Positions 1 to 8,379 of a stretch of 64,000 bases of DNA are shown in pieces. The stretch's first letter is position 1. Each line of letters begins with the position of its first letter. Location: contig CAKSZL010000004.1 of NCBI GenBank assembly GCA_934525625.1, positions 62,001 through 126,000 of the forward strand. The letters are read 5' to 3'. The notes beneath the pieces were generated by a model. The model worked only from the letters and a program-made list of their open reading frames with translations. It ran no database searches and was not told where the DNA came from. This DNA is from an uncultured Burkholderiaceae bacterium (GTDB lineage: Bacteria; Pseudomonadota; Gammaproteobacteria; Burkholderiales; Burkholderiaceae_B). The position numbers were made by a program, and so were the translations under genes.

Positions 1-303
1 GGATTCGGGCAGGCTCAGCAGCTCGGTTTCGTCCAGCCCCACGTGCCCCGAGGTAATGGCCGCCGCCTCGGGCAGCAGCCGCAGCAAGGCCAGCGCCGTC
101 ATGCTCTTGCCGCTGCCCGATTCGCCCACCAACGCAAAGGTTTCGCCGCGCGCAATCGCCAGGCTCAAGCCGCGCACGGCCTGCATCACGCGCTCGTCGG
201 CCTCGACGGCGACGGACAGGTCGCGCACGCGCAGCAAGGGTTCGGATGCTGGGGTAGCCGCGCCGTGCGCCGCACCGTGGGGTATCAATGCTTGCTCGTT
301 CAT
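1..303 (-). CDS. yejF: Peptide ABC transporter ATP-binding protein, YejF-like (C-terminal part outside the window)
   Basis: The first 101 residues of a cytoplasmic ABC ATPase are visible; the rest lies beyond base 1. The start at 303 overlaps the stop of the permease gene as ATGA. A Walker A motif, GESGSGKS, lies at about residues 59-66, followed by an MTALALLRLLP helix typical of the Dpp/Opp/Yej ATPase family. YejF proteins are usually about 530 residues with two nucleotide-binding domains, so most of the gene is missing here. As the last visible gene of a four-gene operon (binding protein, two permeases, ATPase) it should power import of oligopeptides. Substrate is inferred from family; E. 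coli YejABEF also imports microcin C. Confidence 0.85.
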   Translation of the reverse strand, partial: MNEQALIPHGAAHGAATPASEPLLRVRDLSVAVEADERVMQAVRGLSLAIARGETFALVGESGSGKSMTALALLRLLPEAAAITSGHVGLDETELLSLPES

Positions 304-1799
304 ACCGGCTCCCGCTGGGTATCGCCGCCGTCCGCTCCAATGCGCCCCGCGGCGCCTTTAGCACGTGCGCGGCGCAGCGCCAGCAATCCGCCCACACGCC
401 GCGCGCGCGGATCGAAAGCGCGCTGCACGGCATCGGCGAACAGGTTGGCGGAAAGCACCAGCGCCAGCATGAACGCGAACGCCGCCAGCAGATTCCACCA
501 GATCATGGGGTCGCGGGCCATTTCCAGCCTTGCGGCGTCTATCATGGTGCCGAAGGAAGGCGTGGCCGGGTCCACCCCTATGCCCAGGTAAGACAGAACA
601 GCCTCATACAGCACCAGGCCGGAGAACTCCAGCGCCGCCGTGATGAGCACGATGTGCATCAGATTGGGCAGCAGATGGCGCAGCATGATGCGCACATGCC
701 CCACGCCGAAAGCGCGCGCCGCCTGCACATATTCCATTTCGCGCAGCTTGAGCGTTTCGGCGCGCAGCAGGCGGCACAAGCCCGACCATCCCGTCAGCCC
801 CAGAATCAGGCATAGCAGGAACAGGCGCAGGTCGGCGCGCGCAGCCATGGTCGGGAACAGTTCGGGATGGCGATCTATGTAGACCTGCATCATCAGCACG
901 CAGGCGGCGATCAGCAGCACGCCGGGAATGGACGTCAGCGTGGTGTACACGTACTGGATCACGTCGTCGACGCGCCCCTTGAAGTAGCCCGCCGAAATGC
1001 CGAACAGCAGCGCGGGCGGCAGCATGGCCAGCGTCGTCAGCGTGCCGATGATCCATGCCGTGCGCAGGCCCTTGAGCGCCTGGCCCAGCACGTCGTTGCC
1101 GGTTCTGTCGGTGCCCAGCACGTGATAGTTGGCGGCCAAGGCCAGCGCTGCGCCCGCCGCCAGGCACAGCAGCAGCCAGGTGACCCACATGGCGCGCCAG
1201 GGCACGCCGGTCTCGCTGCGCCACCAGGCTTGCCAGGCCAGCCGCCACGAGCGCGTGCGCCGCCATTGCGACGCGGTCAGCAGCACGGCCGCCAGCAAAG
1301 CCGCCAGCGTGCCCAGGCCCAGCCCCCACGCCAGCAAGCGGCGCAAGTCGGCGCCGCGCTGGGCGTCGTACAGCAGCCCTACGCCGGCATGTTTCAGGCG
1401 CGGATAATCGCGCACCGCTTCGCCGTCCACCAACTGGGTTTCCTTGGTGAACTGGTACAGCGACAAGGGTGCGGAATAGGTGTTCTCGGGGCTGCCCATG
1501 CGCGTATGGGCCAGCAGGTCGTCCAGCAGCGAACGCACGACGGGCGAGTAGCTCACGCCCGATTCGGCATCGCCCTGCGCGTTGGCGGCCACCGGCCGGT
1601 AATGGATGGAATCCAGCACCGCCACCAGCAGGAACACGGCCAGTATCACCGAGGCGCACATGGCCGGCGCATCGCCCGCCACCTGGCGCCAAGCCCGGCG
1701 CAGATTGGGCTTGCGCGCCACGTAGAAGCCATAAGCCAGCAGCACGGCCGCCAGGCCCAGCATGAAGACATCCGTCCAAAGCAGAGTGAACTTAGGCAT
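300..1799 (-). CDS. yejE: Peptide ABC transporter permease, YejE-like
   Basis: A 499-residue inner-membrane permease of the DppC/OppC type. The N-terminal half holds a first membrane segment (about residues 10-26), a periplasmic stretch and further hydrophobic segments. The C-terminal half is a standard BPD_transp_1 domain with a DRTGNDVLGQ motif and the EAA-type loop (EYVQAARAFGVG). The start at 1799 (MPKFTLLW) is preferred over the longer frame, which would run into yejB. It is longer than E. coli YejE (about 340 residues) because of an extended N-terminal region. It sits between yejB and yejF in one operon and overlaps yejF by four bases. Confidence 0.88.
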   Translation of the reverse strand: MPKFTLLWTDVFMLGLAAVLLAYGFYVARKPNLRRAWRQVAGDAPAMCASVILAVFLLVAVLDSIHYRPVAANAQGDAESGVSYSPVVRSLLDDLLAHTRMGSPENTYSAPLSLYQFTKETQLVDGEAVRDYPRLKHAGVGLLYDAQRGADLRRLLAWGLGLGTLAALLAAVLLTASQWRRTRSWRLAWQAWWRSETGVPWRAMWVTWLLLCLAAGAALALAANYHVLGTDRTGNDVLGQALKGLRTAWIIGTLTTLAMLPPALLFGISAGYFKGRVDDVIQYVYTTLTSIPGVLLIAACVLMMQVYIDRHPELFPTMAARADLRLFLLCLILGLTGWSGLCRLLRAETLKLREMEYVQAARAFGVGHVRIMLRHLLPNLMHIVLITAALEFSGLVLYEAVLSYLGIGVDPATPSFGTMIDAARLEMARDPMIWWNLLAAFAFMLALVLSANLFADAVQRAFDPRARRVGGLLALRRARAKGAAGRIGADGGDTQREPV

Positions 1800-1809
1800 G
1801 ATTCCAACC

Positions 1810-2790
1810 CTACTCGAAACGCACACGCGGGTCGGCCAGCGTGTAGGACACGTCGGCCAGTATCAGGCCCACGATATACAGGGACGAGCCCAGAAACACC
1901 ATGGCGCGCACGATGGAGAAATCCTGGGCATTGATGGCGTCTATGGTGTAGCTGCCCAGCCCCGGAATACCGAAGAACGACTCGGCGATCAGGCTGCCCA
2001 TGAACAGCAGCGGAATCGCCGACACCGAGCCGGTGAGTATCGGCAGCATGGCGTTGCGCAGCACGTGACGCACCATCACGGTGCGCTCGGCCAGCCCTTT
2101 GGCGCGCGCGGTGCGCACGTAGTCTTTGTTGATTTCTTCCAGGAACAAGGTACGGTAAAAGCGCGCTTCGCCGCCCAGGCGCGCAACGATGGCCACTAGT
2201 ATCGGCAGCGCCAAAAAGCGCAGGCTTTGCCACCAGGTTTCGCCGAAGCCCGAATACGGCACCCAGGCCAGCACCTTGGCGAACAGCCATTGGCCCGCGA
2301 TGATGTAGAACAGCCCCGAGATGGAAAGCAGCACCACGCACAGCACCACTCCGGCCAGGTCTATGGCCGTATAGCGAAAGAACACCATCCAGAACGCGAA
2401 CGCGATGCACACGCCCAGGCCGAGCACGAAGGTGGGCAGCGCCAGCGCCAGGCTGGGCCCCATGCGCTGGCGTATCTCGTGGCCGATGTCACGCCCGGCA
2501 TCGGACAGGCCGAAGTCGAAAGTCAGCAAAGGCACCGAACGTTCGTGGAAAATGGTGTCGGTCAGCTTAGCGCCGCCCTGCGCCTGCGCGTTGAAGAACA
2601 AGGGCTTGTCGTAGCCGCGCTCGGCCTTCCATTGGTCAATGGCTTCCTGGCTGATGCGCTGCCCGCCTATGGCCATGCGCGCCATGTCGTCCGGCGTGTT
2701 CACCGTGAAGAACAGCAGGAAGGTCAGCACGTTGACGCCCAACAGCACCAGTACACCATAGGCCAGGCGGCGGCAGATGTATCCGATCAT
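1810..2790 (-). CDS. yejB: Peptide ABC transporter permease, YejB-like
   Basis: A 326-residue permease of the DppB/OppB type with about six membrane segments. It begins MIGYICRRLAYGV, the usual cytoplasmic N-terminus followed by the first helix, and keeps the EAA loop DYVRTARAKGLAE near residues 225-237 and the C-terminal DPRVRFE. A strong ribosome-binding site (GGAGGATCG) precedes the ATG. The ATG overlaps the stop of the binding-protein gene (ATGA), indicating translational coupling. It should form the heteromeric channel with the YejE-like permease. Confidence 0.9.
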   Translation of the reverse strand: MIGYICRRLAYGVLVLLGVNVLTFLLFFTVNTPDDMARMAIGGQRISQEAIDQWKAERGYDKPLFFNAQAQGGAKLTDTIFHERSVPLLTFDFGLSDAGRDIGHEIRQRMGPSLALALPTFVLGLGVCIAFAFWMVFFRYTAIDLAGVVLCVVLLSISGLFYIIAGQWLFAKVLAWVPYSGFGETWWQSLRFLALPILVAIVARLGGEARFYRTLFLEEINKDYVRTARAKGLAERTVMVRHVLRNAMLPILTGSVSAIPLLFMGSLIAESFFGIPGLGSYTIDAINAQDFSIVRAMVFLGSSLYIVGLILADVSYTLADPRVRFE

Positions 2791-4997
2791 CGCGATCCTC
2801 CGGGCAGGCGGCCGGCCGGACGCGCCAGGCCGGTCTGCTTCTCGCGGCGGCGGGCCGCCCGCCACACCACCCAGGCCGCCAACAGCGCCAGCGCGGCCGC
2901 CGCCCACAGCGGCCACCACACCGGCCGGTTCCATTGCTGGATTTTCTCGGCGCGCAGTTCGGGCTCCAGGCGCAGATACGGCAAGGCGTCGCGCACCATC
3001 TGCGTAGCGCGCGCATTGCGCACCCACGACTGGTACGCGCCGCCGGAAAGCGGCAGAAAGCCGAACATCCACGGCATGTCGCGCTGCACGATGGCCACCA
3101 TGCGCCGCACCAGCGCTTCTTTTTCGGGGCCGTCGTCCAGAAACCGCATCTGTTCGAACAGGCGGTCGAATTCCTCGTTCTGGTAATTGGAGGCGTTCTC
3201 GCCGCCGTTGACGGCCTTGGCGTTGGGCCCGTACAGCAGGAACAGGAAGTTCTCGGCGTCGGGATAGTCGGCCATCCAGCCCCACATGAACATCTGCGCC
3301 GAGCCGTTGCGCATTTTGTCCTGGAAGCGGTTGTAGTCGGTGGCGCGTATTTCCAGCTCGACGTTCAGGCGCTGAAGCTGGCGCCGCATCCAGTCGAGGC
3401 TGGCGCTGGAACCCATGCCGCCCATGGAATCGAAGTACAGAATCAGCGGCTGCCCGGTACGGGCGTCACGGCCTTCGGGATAGCCGGCCTCGGCCAGCAG
3501 GCGGCGGGCTTCGTCCAGAGAACGGCGCGCCACTTTGTCGCCTTGCAGCTCGTAGACTTGCTTGTTGCGCCCTTCGGGCAGCTCCTGGTAGCCCAGAATA
3601 CCGGGCGGCACCGGCCCGTGGGCGGCTTCGCCCTGGCCGTTCAGGAAGATGGAAACGTATTGCTCCCAGTCGAAGGCGATGCTAAGCGCCTGGCGCAGCT
3701 TGCGGTTGCGCTCTTGCTGCTCGGGCGTGTCGCCCCGGCCCACCACCGGATCCAGCCAATTGAAGCCCAGGTAGTACAGGCTGGCTTCGGTACTGGTCAG
3801 CAATTGCAGGCCGCGGTCGGCGTACAACTGGGCCTTCTCGGGCGAATCGCCCGCGGCCACCGTCAGCGCCACGCCGTAGGTGTCGTCCTGCGCGATGGGC
3901 ACGTCGTAATAGCCTTGCAGAAACTTGCCCAGCAGCGGCACGCTTTCTTTTTCCAGCGTAAATACGACGCGGTCTATGAACGGCGTGGGCTTGCCGCAGT
4001 CTTGCAGCCGCCCTTGGGCGGCGTCCTCGAACTCGCCTTCGCAGGGATATGGCTCGCCCCGAAAATTGGGGTTGCGCTCCAGCACGTGGCGGCGGTTGGG
4101 AATGGATTCCACCAGCCGGTAGGGGCCGGTGCCCACCGGCCAGGTATTCAGCGACAGGCCATGGCGCAGCATGTCCGGCTGGTCGTAGAAACGGTCGGCC
4201 TCCCAGGGCACCGGCGCGGCGAAAGTCATGGCCAGCCAATACTTGAACTGCGGGTACTTGCCTATGACGCGAAAGCGCACGGTGTGCTCGTCCAGCGCCT
4301 GCACGCCGGAAAAGCCATGTTCGCGCAATACCGTCCAATGCGGCGCCTCGCTGCTCTTGAGCAATTCCCGAAGCCGCTCGCCGTACTCGCGCATGCCTTC
4401 GACGTGCTCGGCCATGGTCGAGAAAATCGGCGACACCACCCGCGGGCTGGCCAGGCGCCTGAACGCATAGACGAAATCGTGCGCCGTTAGCTCGCGCGTG
4501 CCGGTTTCGGCGAAATCCGTAATCGCATACTTGCCGTCCAGCTGCTCCGGCGAAATCGGCCAGTACAGCGGGTGCCCATAGGCGTCCAACGCGAAAGCGG
4601 GGTGCGGCTCGAACGACACGCCCTTGCGGATGGGCACTTCGTAGACGCTGACCGCCACCTGCTCGCCCGGCGCGTCGTCGGGCAGCCTGCGCCCGCGCGC
4701 GTCGTAGTAGACCGGCGTCGCCACCGCCTCGGCCGAGCGCGGCGCAAGCTGGTAAGGGCGCACCAGATACTGGTAGCGATACAGCGGCTCGTAGATGGAA
4801 TACGTGAACGGCGTCTCGTCGGTGGAGTAGGACTTGGCGGGGTCCAGATGCTTGGGCGAGCGCTGCGAAAACGCGGTAAACAGCGTGTTGGCGGCTTCGT
4901 CGCCCCGGCCGTAGGGGCTGTTGACGGCGCTATCCGAACAGGCCGCCAGGCCCGCCGCCCACGCAAGCGCCAGACATGCGAGCCAGGAACGCATCAT
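2787..4997 (-). CDS. yejA: Peptide-binding lipoprotein of the YejA type (SBP family 5), with a C-terminal membrane segment
   Basis: A 736-residue extracellular solute-binding protein of family 5. The N-terminus is a lipoprotein signal (MMRSWLACLALAWAAGLAAC, with LAAC as lipobox), so the protein should be anchored by a lipidated Cys. The body shows family-5 features: an early YSTDETPFTYSIYEPLY region, the TVGTGPY-like stretch WPVGTGPYRL, and a C-terminal WMADYPDAENFLFLLYG. It is longer than E. coli YejA (about 600 residues). After the binding domain comes a Trp-rich hydrophobic helix (about residues 690-712) followed by basic residues, a predicted second anchor. ATG 4997 (or 4994) overlaps the nuclease stop. 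Confidence 0.88.
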   Translation of the reverse strand: MMRSWLACLALAWAAGLAACSDSAVNSPYGRGDEAANTLFTAFSQRSPKHLDPAKSYSTDETPFTYSIYEPLYRYQYLVRPYQLAPRSAEAVATPVYYDARGRRLPDDAPGEQVAVSVYEVPIRKGVSFEPHPAFALDAYGHPLYWPISPEQLDGKYAITDFAETGTRELTAHDFVYAFRRLASPRVVSPIFSTMAEHVEGMREYGERLRELLKSSEAPHWTVLREHGFSGVQALDEHTVRFRVIGKYPQFKYWLAMTFAAPVPWEADRFYDQPDMLRHGLSLNTWPVGTGPYRLVESIPNRRHVLERNPNFRGEPYPCEGEFEDAAQGRLQDCGKPTPFIDRVVFTLEKESVPLLGKFLQGYYDVPIAQDDTYGVALTVAAGDSPEKAQLYADRGLQLLTSTEASLYYLGFNWLDPVVGRGDTPEQQERNRKLRQALSIAFDWEQYVSIFLNGQGEAAHGPVPPGILGYQELPEGRNKQVYELQGDKVARRSLDEARRLLAEAGYPEGRDARTGQPLILYFDSMGGMGSSASLDWMRRQLQRLNVELEIRATDYNRFQDKMRNGSAQMFMWGWMADYPDAENFLFLLYGPNAKAVNGGENASNYQNEEFDRLFEQMRFLDDGPEKEALVRRMVAIVQRDMPWMFGFLPLSGGAYQSWVRNARATQMVRDALPYLRLEPELRAEKIQQWNRPVWWPLWAAAALALLAAWVVWRAARRREKQTGLARPAGRLPGGSR

Positions 4998-5554
4998 GAA
5001 CATTGACCCAGTTGCCAACACTGATAGCGCCACACCCAGGGCGCCACCGCATCGGTACGCTGCCAGATGCCGAGCCGGTCGCGGCGCGCCTCGCGCTCCA
5101 GCCCGCGCAGGCTGTCGTCACGCAGAAAACGGCCGCGCTTTTCCATATTGGCCCAGGCCAGGCCGCGCGCCACTTGTTTCTGGTTGGCGGTGGAGCCGTC
5201 GGGCAGCATGACGTCGCAAACGTTGCGCTGGTAGCGGTCTTGCTCGAAGCATTGCACCTTCAGCGTCTTGCCGGCCACGAGATCGGCCAGGGCCTTGCGC
5301 GACTGCTGCGCCATGGGCTGGCCGGGCCGGGCCCTATCTTTCGTGACTTCGGGCGCGTCGATGCTGGCCAGGCGGACTCTTTCGCGCCGTTTGCCCACCA
5401 GCAAGGTCAGGGTGTCGCCATCAGCCACCTGCACGACCTGCCCGGTCAGCGAAAAAGCATATTGCGTATCGGGGCGCACGGGCTCGCGGGATTGCGCGGG
5501 CAACGCGGCCGCCAGCAATACCGCGCCGGCCAGCCAGCCGACAACGCGCGCCAT
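4994..5554 (-). CDS. Secreted thermonuclease family (SNase-like) protein
   Basis: A 186-residue protein beginning MARVVGWLAGAVLLAAALPAQS, a good Sec signal peptide, so the mature enzyme should act in the periplasm or outside. The mature part matches the staphylococcal nuclease fold: VVQVADGDTLTLLV, then RVRLASIDAPE (the catalytic Arg and the Ca-binding Asp of the family), an SRKALADLVAGK helix, QDRYQRNV and a C-terminal AWANMEKRGRF/EREARRDRLGIW segment. These residues fit Ca-dependent cleavage of DNA or RNA. The reading frame continues far upstream, but only ATG 5554 gives a signal peptide. Its stop overlaps the yejA start, so it is probably co-transcribed with the importer. Confidence 0.85.
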   Translation of the reverse strand: MARVVGWLAGAVLLAAALPAQSREPVRPDTQYAFSLTGQVVQVADGDTLTLLVGKRRERVRLASIDAPEVTKDRARPGQPMAQQSRKALADLVAGKTLKVQCFEQDRYQRNVCDVMLPDGSTANQKQVARGLAWANMEKRGRFLRDDSLRGLEREARRDRLGIWQRTDAVAPWVWRYQCWQLGQCS

Positions 5555-5583
5555 GCCGTACCCGCGCGCATCGCAACAAAGCG

Positions 5584-5660
5584 TCCCCACGCTACCCAGT
5601 CGGCTTACCGCTCCCGGAGAGGGGGCTTTTTGCCTTGGGAGCGGCCTGGTGGCGAAAGCG
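5584..5660. repeat. Interspersed GC-rich repeat, copy 1 (divergent)
   Basis: Contains the core GCTTTTTGCCTTGGGAGCGG at 5625-5644, identical to cores at 43868 and 63108. The flanks are degraded compared with the other copies: the CCCCACGC lead-in and a CGGCTT block are still recognisable. It lies in the gap between the divergent nuclease and DUF423 genes and may contribute a hairpin. Confidence 0.7.
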
Positions 5661-5813
5661 CCGCCCCGCCGATACCGTTCTTGCTGACTACTCGACATCT
5701 CCGTACCACCCCGCGTCATTGCGCTATTCAAGCAAGCTGCCGCCTGCCCCGTCCACAAGGCCTGGGCATTCATGCTACAACCTTGGCAGTCCGTTTTTCC
5801 AACTGGTGCCATC

Positions 5814-6191
5814 ATGACTGAACGCCATCTCGTTATTCTCGCCTCGTTGTCGCTGGCCGTGGCCGTGGCCGCCGGCGCCTTCGGCGCGCACGGCCTCAAG
5901 CGCGTACTATCGGCCGACATGCTGCAGATCTGGCAAACCGGTGTACTTTACCACCTGATACACGCGCTGGGCATACTGGCTTTGGCCGCGCTGATGGGCC
6001 GTTCGATGTCCGGCAGCCTGCTGGGCTGGGCCGGCCTGCTGATGTTCATCGGCATCGTCTTTTTCAGCGGCAGCCTGTACGTGCTGGCGCTAAGCGGCAC
6101 CAAGTGGCTGGGCGCCGTCACGCCGCTGGGCGGGGTGCTGTTCATCATCGCCTGGCTGCTTACCGCGGTCGCCGCCTGGCGCGCCTATTGA
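5814..6191 (+). CDS. DUF423 family small membrane protein
   Basis: A 125-residue protein of four predicted membrane helices, matching the DUF423 (YgdD/YwdK) family in length and in its N-terminal signature AAGAFGAHGLK followed by a QIWQTGVLYHLIHALG stretch. The function of this inner-membrane family is not established. ATG 5814 (MTERHLV) is chosen because the longer frame begins in non-hydrophobic, non-conserved sequence. It is followed 72 bases later by the deaminase gene in the same direction, so the two may share a transcript. Confidence 0.8.
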   Translation: MTERHLVILASLSLAVAVAAGAFGAHGLKRVLSADMLQIWQTGVLYHLIHALGILALAALMGRSMSGSLLGWAGLLMFIGIVFFSGSLYVLALSGTKWLGAVTPLGGVLFIIAWLLTAVAAWRAY

Positions 6192-6263
6192 AGCCGTAGT
6201 TTCCGGCCCCTGCCATGCCGTCGTTTTTCGACCTGTCGCTTCCGATTTCCAGGAAAGATAGCC

Positions 6264-7352
6264 ATGCCTATGCCCCCCTCCTCCACCGCGGCTTTTTCGT
6301 CCACCCCCGACACGCAGGCCTTGCGGGAGTTCGTCATCGGCCTGCCCAAGACGGAACTGCACCTGCACATAGAAGGCACGCTGGAGCCCGAGCTGATTTT
6401 CGCGCTGGCCGAGCGTAACGGCCTTACGCTGCCCTACCCCTCGGTGCAGGCGCTGCGCGACGCCTACGCCTTCACCGATCTGCAGTCTTTCCTGGATTTG
6501 TACTATGCCGGCGCGGGCGTTCTGCTGACCGAGCAGGACTTCTACGACATGGCCATGGCCTACCTGCGGCGCGTACATGCCGAAGGCGTGCGCCATGCCG
6601 AAATCATGTTCGACCCGCAAACCCACACCATGCGCGGCGTGGATATTTCCACGGTATTCGCCGGGCTGGCGCGCGCCCTGCGCGAGGCGCGCGACACCCT
6701 GGGCCTGAGCAGCTACCTGCTGCTCAGCTTTCTGCGCCACCTCAGCGAAGCAGAAGCCTTCGACACGCTGGAGCAAGCCCTGCCCCTGCGCGAGGCCTAT
6801 CGCGACCTCTGGATAGGCATAGGGCTGGACTCGGGCGAACGCAGCAACCCGCCCGAAAAATTCGCGCGGGTCTATGCGCGCTGCCGCGAGCTGGGCTTCC
6901 GGCTGGTGGCTCACGCCGGCGAAGAAGGGCCGGCCGAATACGTACGCGACGCGCTGGACATACTGCATGCCGAACGCATAGACCATGGCGTACGCAGCGA
7001 AGAAGACCCCGCCCTGGTGCAAAGGCTGGCCGACAGCCGCACACCGCTGACCGTCTGTCCGCGGTCCAACCTGAAGCTGTGCGTGGTCGACGACATGCGC
7101 CAGCACAACCTGGCCAGGCTGATGCGCCAGGGCCTGTGCGTAACAGTCAATTCCGACGACCCGGCCTACTTCGGCGGCTACCTGGCGGACAACTACATGG
7201 CGGTGGCCCAGGCCCTGGGCCTGTCGGCCGCACAAGTGTCCACGCTGGCGCGCAACAGCATCATGGCGTCGTTCCTGCCCAACGCCGACAAGCTGCGCTT
7301 GCTGGACGAGCTGGAAGCCTACTGCCAGCGCAGCCCGCTCTGGGTCGCTTAA
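6264..7352 (+). CDS. Adenine deaminase / adenosine deaminase-family hydrolase
   Basis: A 362-residue metal-dependent amidohydrolase of the purine salvage type. Visible motifs are LHLHIEGT (metal-binding HxH), HAGEE (His and catalytic Glu), IDHGVR (metal His) and NSDDPAYFGGY. The last motif is the form I associate with adenine deaminases (yeast Aah1 type), whereas classical adenosine deaminases carry a DDP with different flanks. The likely reaction is therefore adenine to hypoxanthine plus ammonia, in the cytoplasm. An AGGAAAGATAGCC ribosome-binding site precedes ATG 6264. A strong terminator follows the stop. The substrate assignment is inference from the motif. Confidence 0.82.
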   Translation: MPMPPSSTAAFSSTPDTQALREFVIGLPKTELHLHIEGTLEPELIFALAERNGLTLPYPSVQALRDAYAFTDLQSFLDLYYAGAGVLLTEQDFYDMAMAYLRRVHAEGVRHAEIMFDPQTHTMRGVDISTVFAGLARALREARDTLGLSSYLLLSFLRHLSEAEAFDTLEQALPLREAYRDLWIGIGLDSGERSNPPEKFARVYARCRELGFRLVAHAGEEGPAEYVRDALDILHAERIDHGVRSEEDPALVQRLADSRTPLTVCPRSNLKLCVVDDMRQHNLARLMRQGLCVTVNSDDPAYFGGYLADNYMAVAQALGLSAAQVSTLARNSIMASFLPNADKLRLLDELEAYCQRSPLWVA

Positions 7353-7371
7353 TTCGATTTTCGTAGTAATG

Positions 7372-7410
7372 AAAAAGCCGGAATCCGCAAAAACGGATTC
7401 CGGCTTTTTT
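7372..7410 (+). terminator. Rho-independent terminator after the deaminase gene (bidirectional with csp)
   Basis: A near-perfect hairpin with stem AAAAAGCCGGAATCCG, loop CAAAAA and the complementary arm ending in a run of six T. The A-run on the left makes it usable from the minus strand too, where it would end the cold-shock transcript. Confidence 0.9.
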
Positions 7411-7502
7411 GTATCTATCCGGGCCTGATTTATCCGGCTAGCCCGAACCGTTTGGCGGCGCAGGCTGGCCCAAGCAGGCGTAGATGATCTAGGCTTTAAA
7501 GC

Positions 7503-7712
7503 TTAGATGACCTGGATGGATTTGGCCTGGGGGCCTTTCTGGCCTTCAGCAGCCACGTAGGACACACGCTGGTTTTCTTCCAGCGTCTTGAAGCCCGTGC
7601 CCAGGATGTCGGAATGGTGAGCGAACAGATCTTTGCCGCCCGACTCGGGCTTGATGAAGCCATAGCCCTTTTCGTTGTTGAACCACTTGACGATACCGGT
7701 TTCAGTTTGCAT
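7503..7712 (-). CDS. cspA: Cold-shock-like RNA chaperone
   Basis: A 69-residue single cold-shock domain that binds single-stranded RNA/DNA. RNP1 appears as KGYGFIKPE and RNP2 as DLFAHHS; the opening [16 protein letters not shown] is diagnostic. The length is typical of CspA-family proteins. The gene stands alone between converging terminators, and its start at 7712 is preceded by a leader of roughly 130 bases from a strong promoter, as is usual for regulated csp genes. Whether it is cold-induced cannot be read from sequence; the long leader is consistent with that. Confidence 0.92.
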   Translation of the reverse strand: MQTETGIVKWFNNEKGYGFIKPESGGKDLFAHHSDILGTGFKTLEENQRVSYVAAEGQKGPQAKSIQVI

Positions 7713-7847
7713 TTTTTGCGTTCCAAATAAAAGACTGGGCAACAGCGCCCAACAGCGAGACTTCAAGAGCAAAGATCGGCGCAAAAAAGTACTGAACGGG
7801 TACTGACTTGTACTAACTTCAACGAACTTGAAAATCCAGCCATTGTG

Positions 7848-7877
7848 TTTATATGCTTTGATGGCGACCAGCGTCAA
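7848..7877 (-). promoter_or_regulatory. Sigma-70 promoter of the cold-shock gene
   Basis: On the minus strand TTGACG (7877-7872) and TATAAA (7853-7848) are separated by 18 bases. Transcription would begin near 7841 and give a leader of about 130 bases. That leader contains three copies of a 10-base unit (GTACTGAACG, GTACTGACTT, GTACTAACTT read on the plus strand at 7789-7819). Confidence 0.65.
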
Positions 7878-8097
7878 GCACATATTGCATTGCTATGGGC
7901 AGCTGTATCGCCCAAGCAACCGTTTATAGGCGCGATACGACGGCGACAGAGGTAAATATCAGGGTAAACCAGCATGCAAAGCACGACTAATGACGAAGCG
8001 TGGTTATCGAGCATGGCTACCTTCTATAGCCACCGCGTACAGCCTGCCAAGCAACACATGACGAACCAGTATTGGCAACCGTCCCAACCCTAGCTAT

Positions 8098-8277
8098 CTA
8101 GAACCCGCCTGCCGCGCCCAGCCACATGAGACCGGGGATGCTGGCGCCCCAGACCATGACCAGTACGATGTCGGCCAACATGGCGCCGCGCGTCAGGCGC
8201 CCCGGCTGCCGCCGACGGGGTTGGGGCGAAGGGGGAAACGGCCATTTGCCGCGGGATTCAAAACGCTGTGTTTGCAT
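8098..8277 (-). CDS. Small single-span membrane protein, probably SOS-controlled
   Basis: A 59-residue protein: a basic, Pro/Arg-rich N-terminal tail of about 30 residues followed by one hydrophobic helix (MLADIVLVMVWGASIPGLMW, residues 33-52) ending LGAAGGF. I do not recognise a named family. ATG 8277 is favoured by the AGGTG ribosome-binding site five bases upstream; the open frame extends to 8334 without a better start. Two LexA-type boxes lie 60-100 bases upstream in the position expected for a promoter. Known SOS-induced small membrane proteins (SidA of Caulobacter, for example) block cell division, which suggests but does not prove a similar role. Confidence 0.55.
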   Translation of the reverse strand: MQTQRFESRGKWPFPPSPQPRRRQPGRLTRGAMLADIVLVMVWGASIPGLMWLGAAGGF

Positions 8278-8336
8278 TGCGCACCTCGCTAGTGTTTGTT
8301 TTGTGCTGCTTTTTTGTGCTACCTCATACAGCAAAA

Positions 8337-8352
8337 CTGTTTATTCATACAG
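8337..8352. promoter_or_regulatory. LexA (SOS) box 1
   Basis: CTGTTTATTCATACAG fits the CTGT-N8-ACAG consensus exactly. It lies 60 bases upstream of the ATG of the minus-strand small membrane protein gene. Confidence 0.6.
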
Positions 8353-8361
8353 TGATTAATA

Positions 8362-8377
8362 CTGTACAAAAAAACAG
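8362..8377. promoter_or_regulatory. LexA (SOS) box 2
   Basis: CTGTACAAAAAAACAG fits CTGT-N8-ACAG exactly and is preceded by TA, as in the extended consensus. With box 1 it forms a pair whose centres are 25 bases apart. The intervening TACAGTGATTAATACTGTA is itself an inverted repeat. Confidence 0.6.
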
Positions 8378-8379
8378 CA

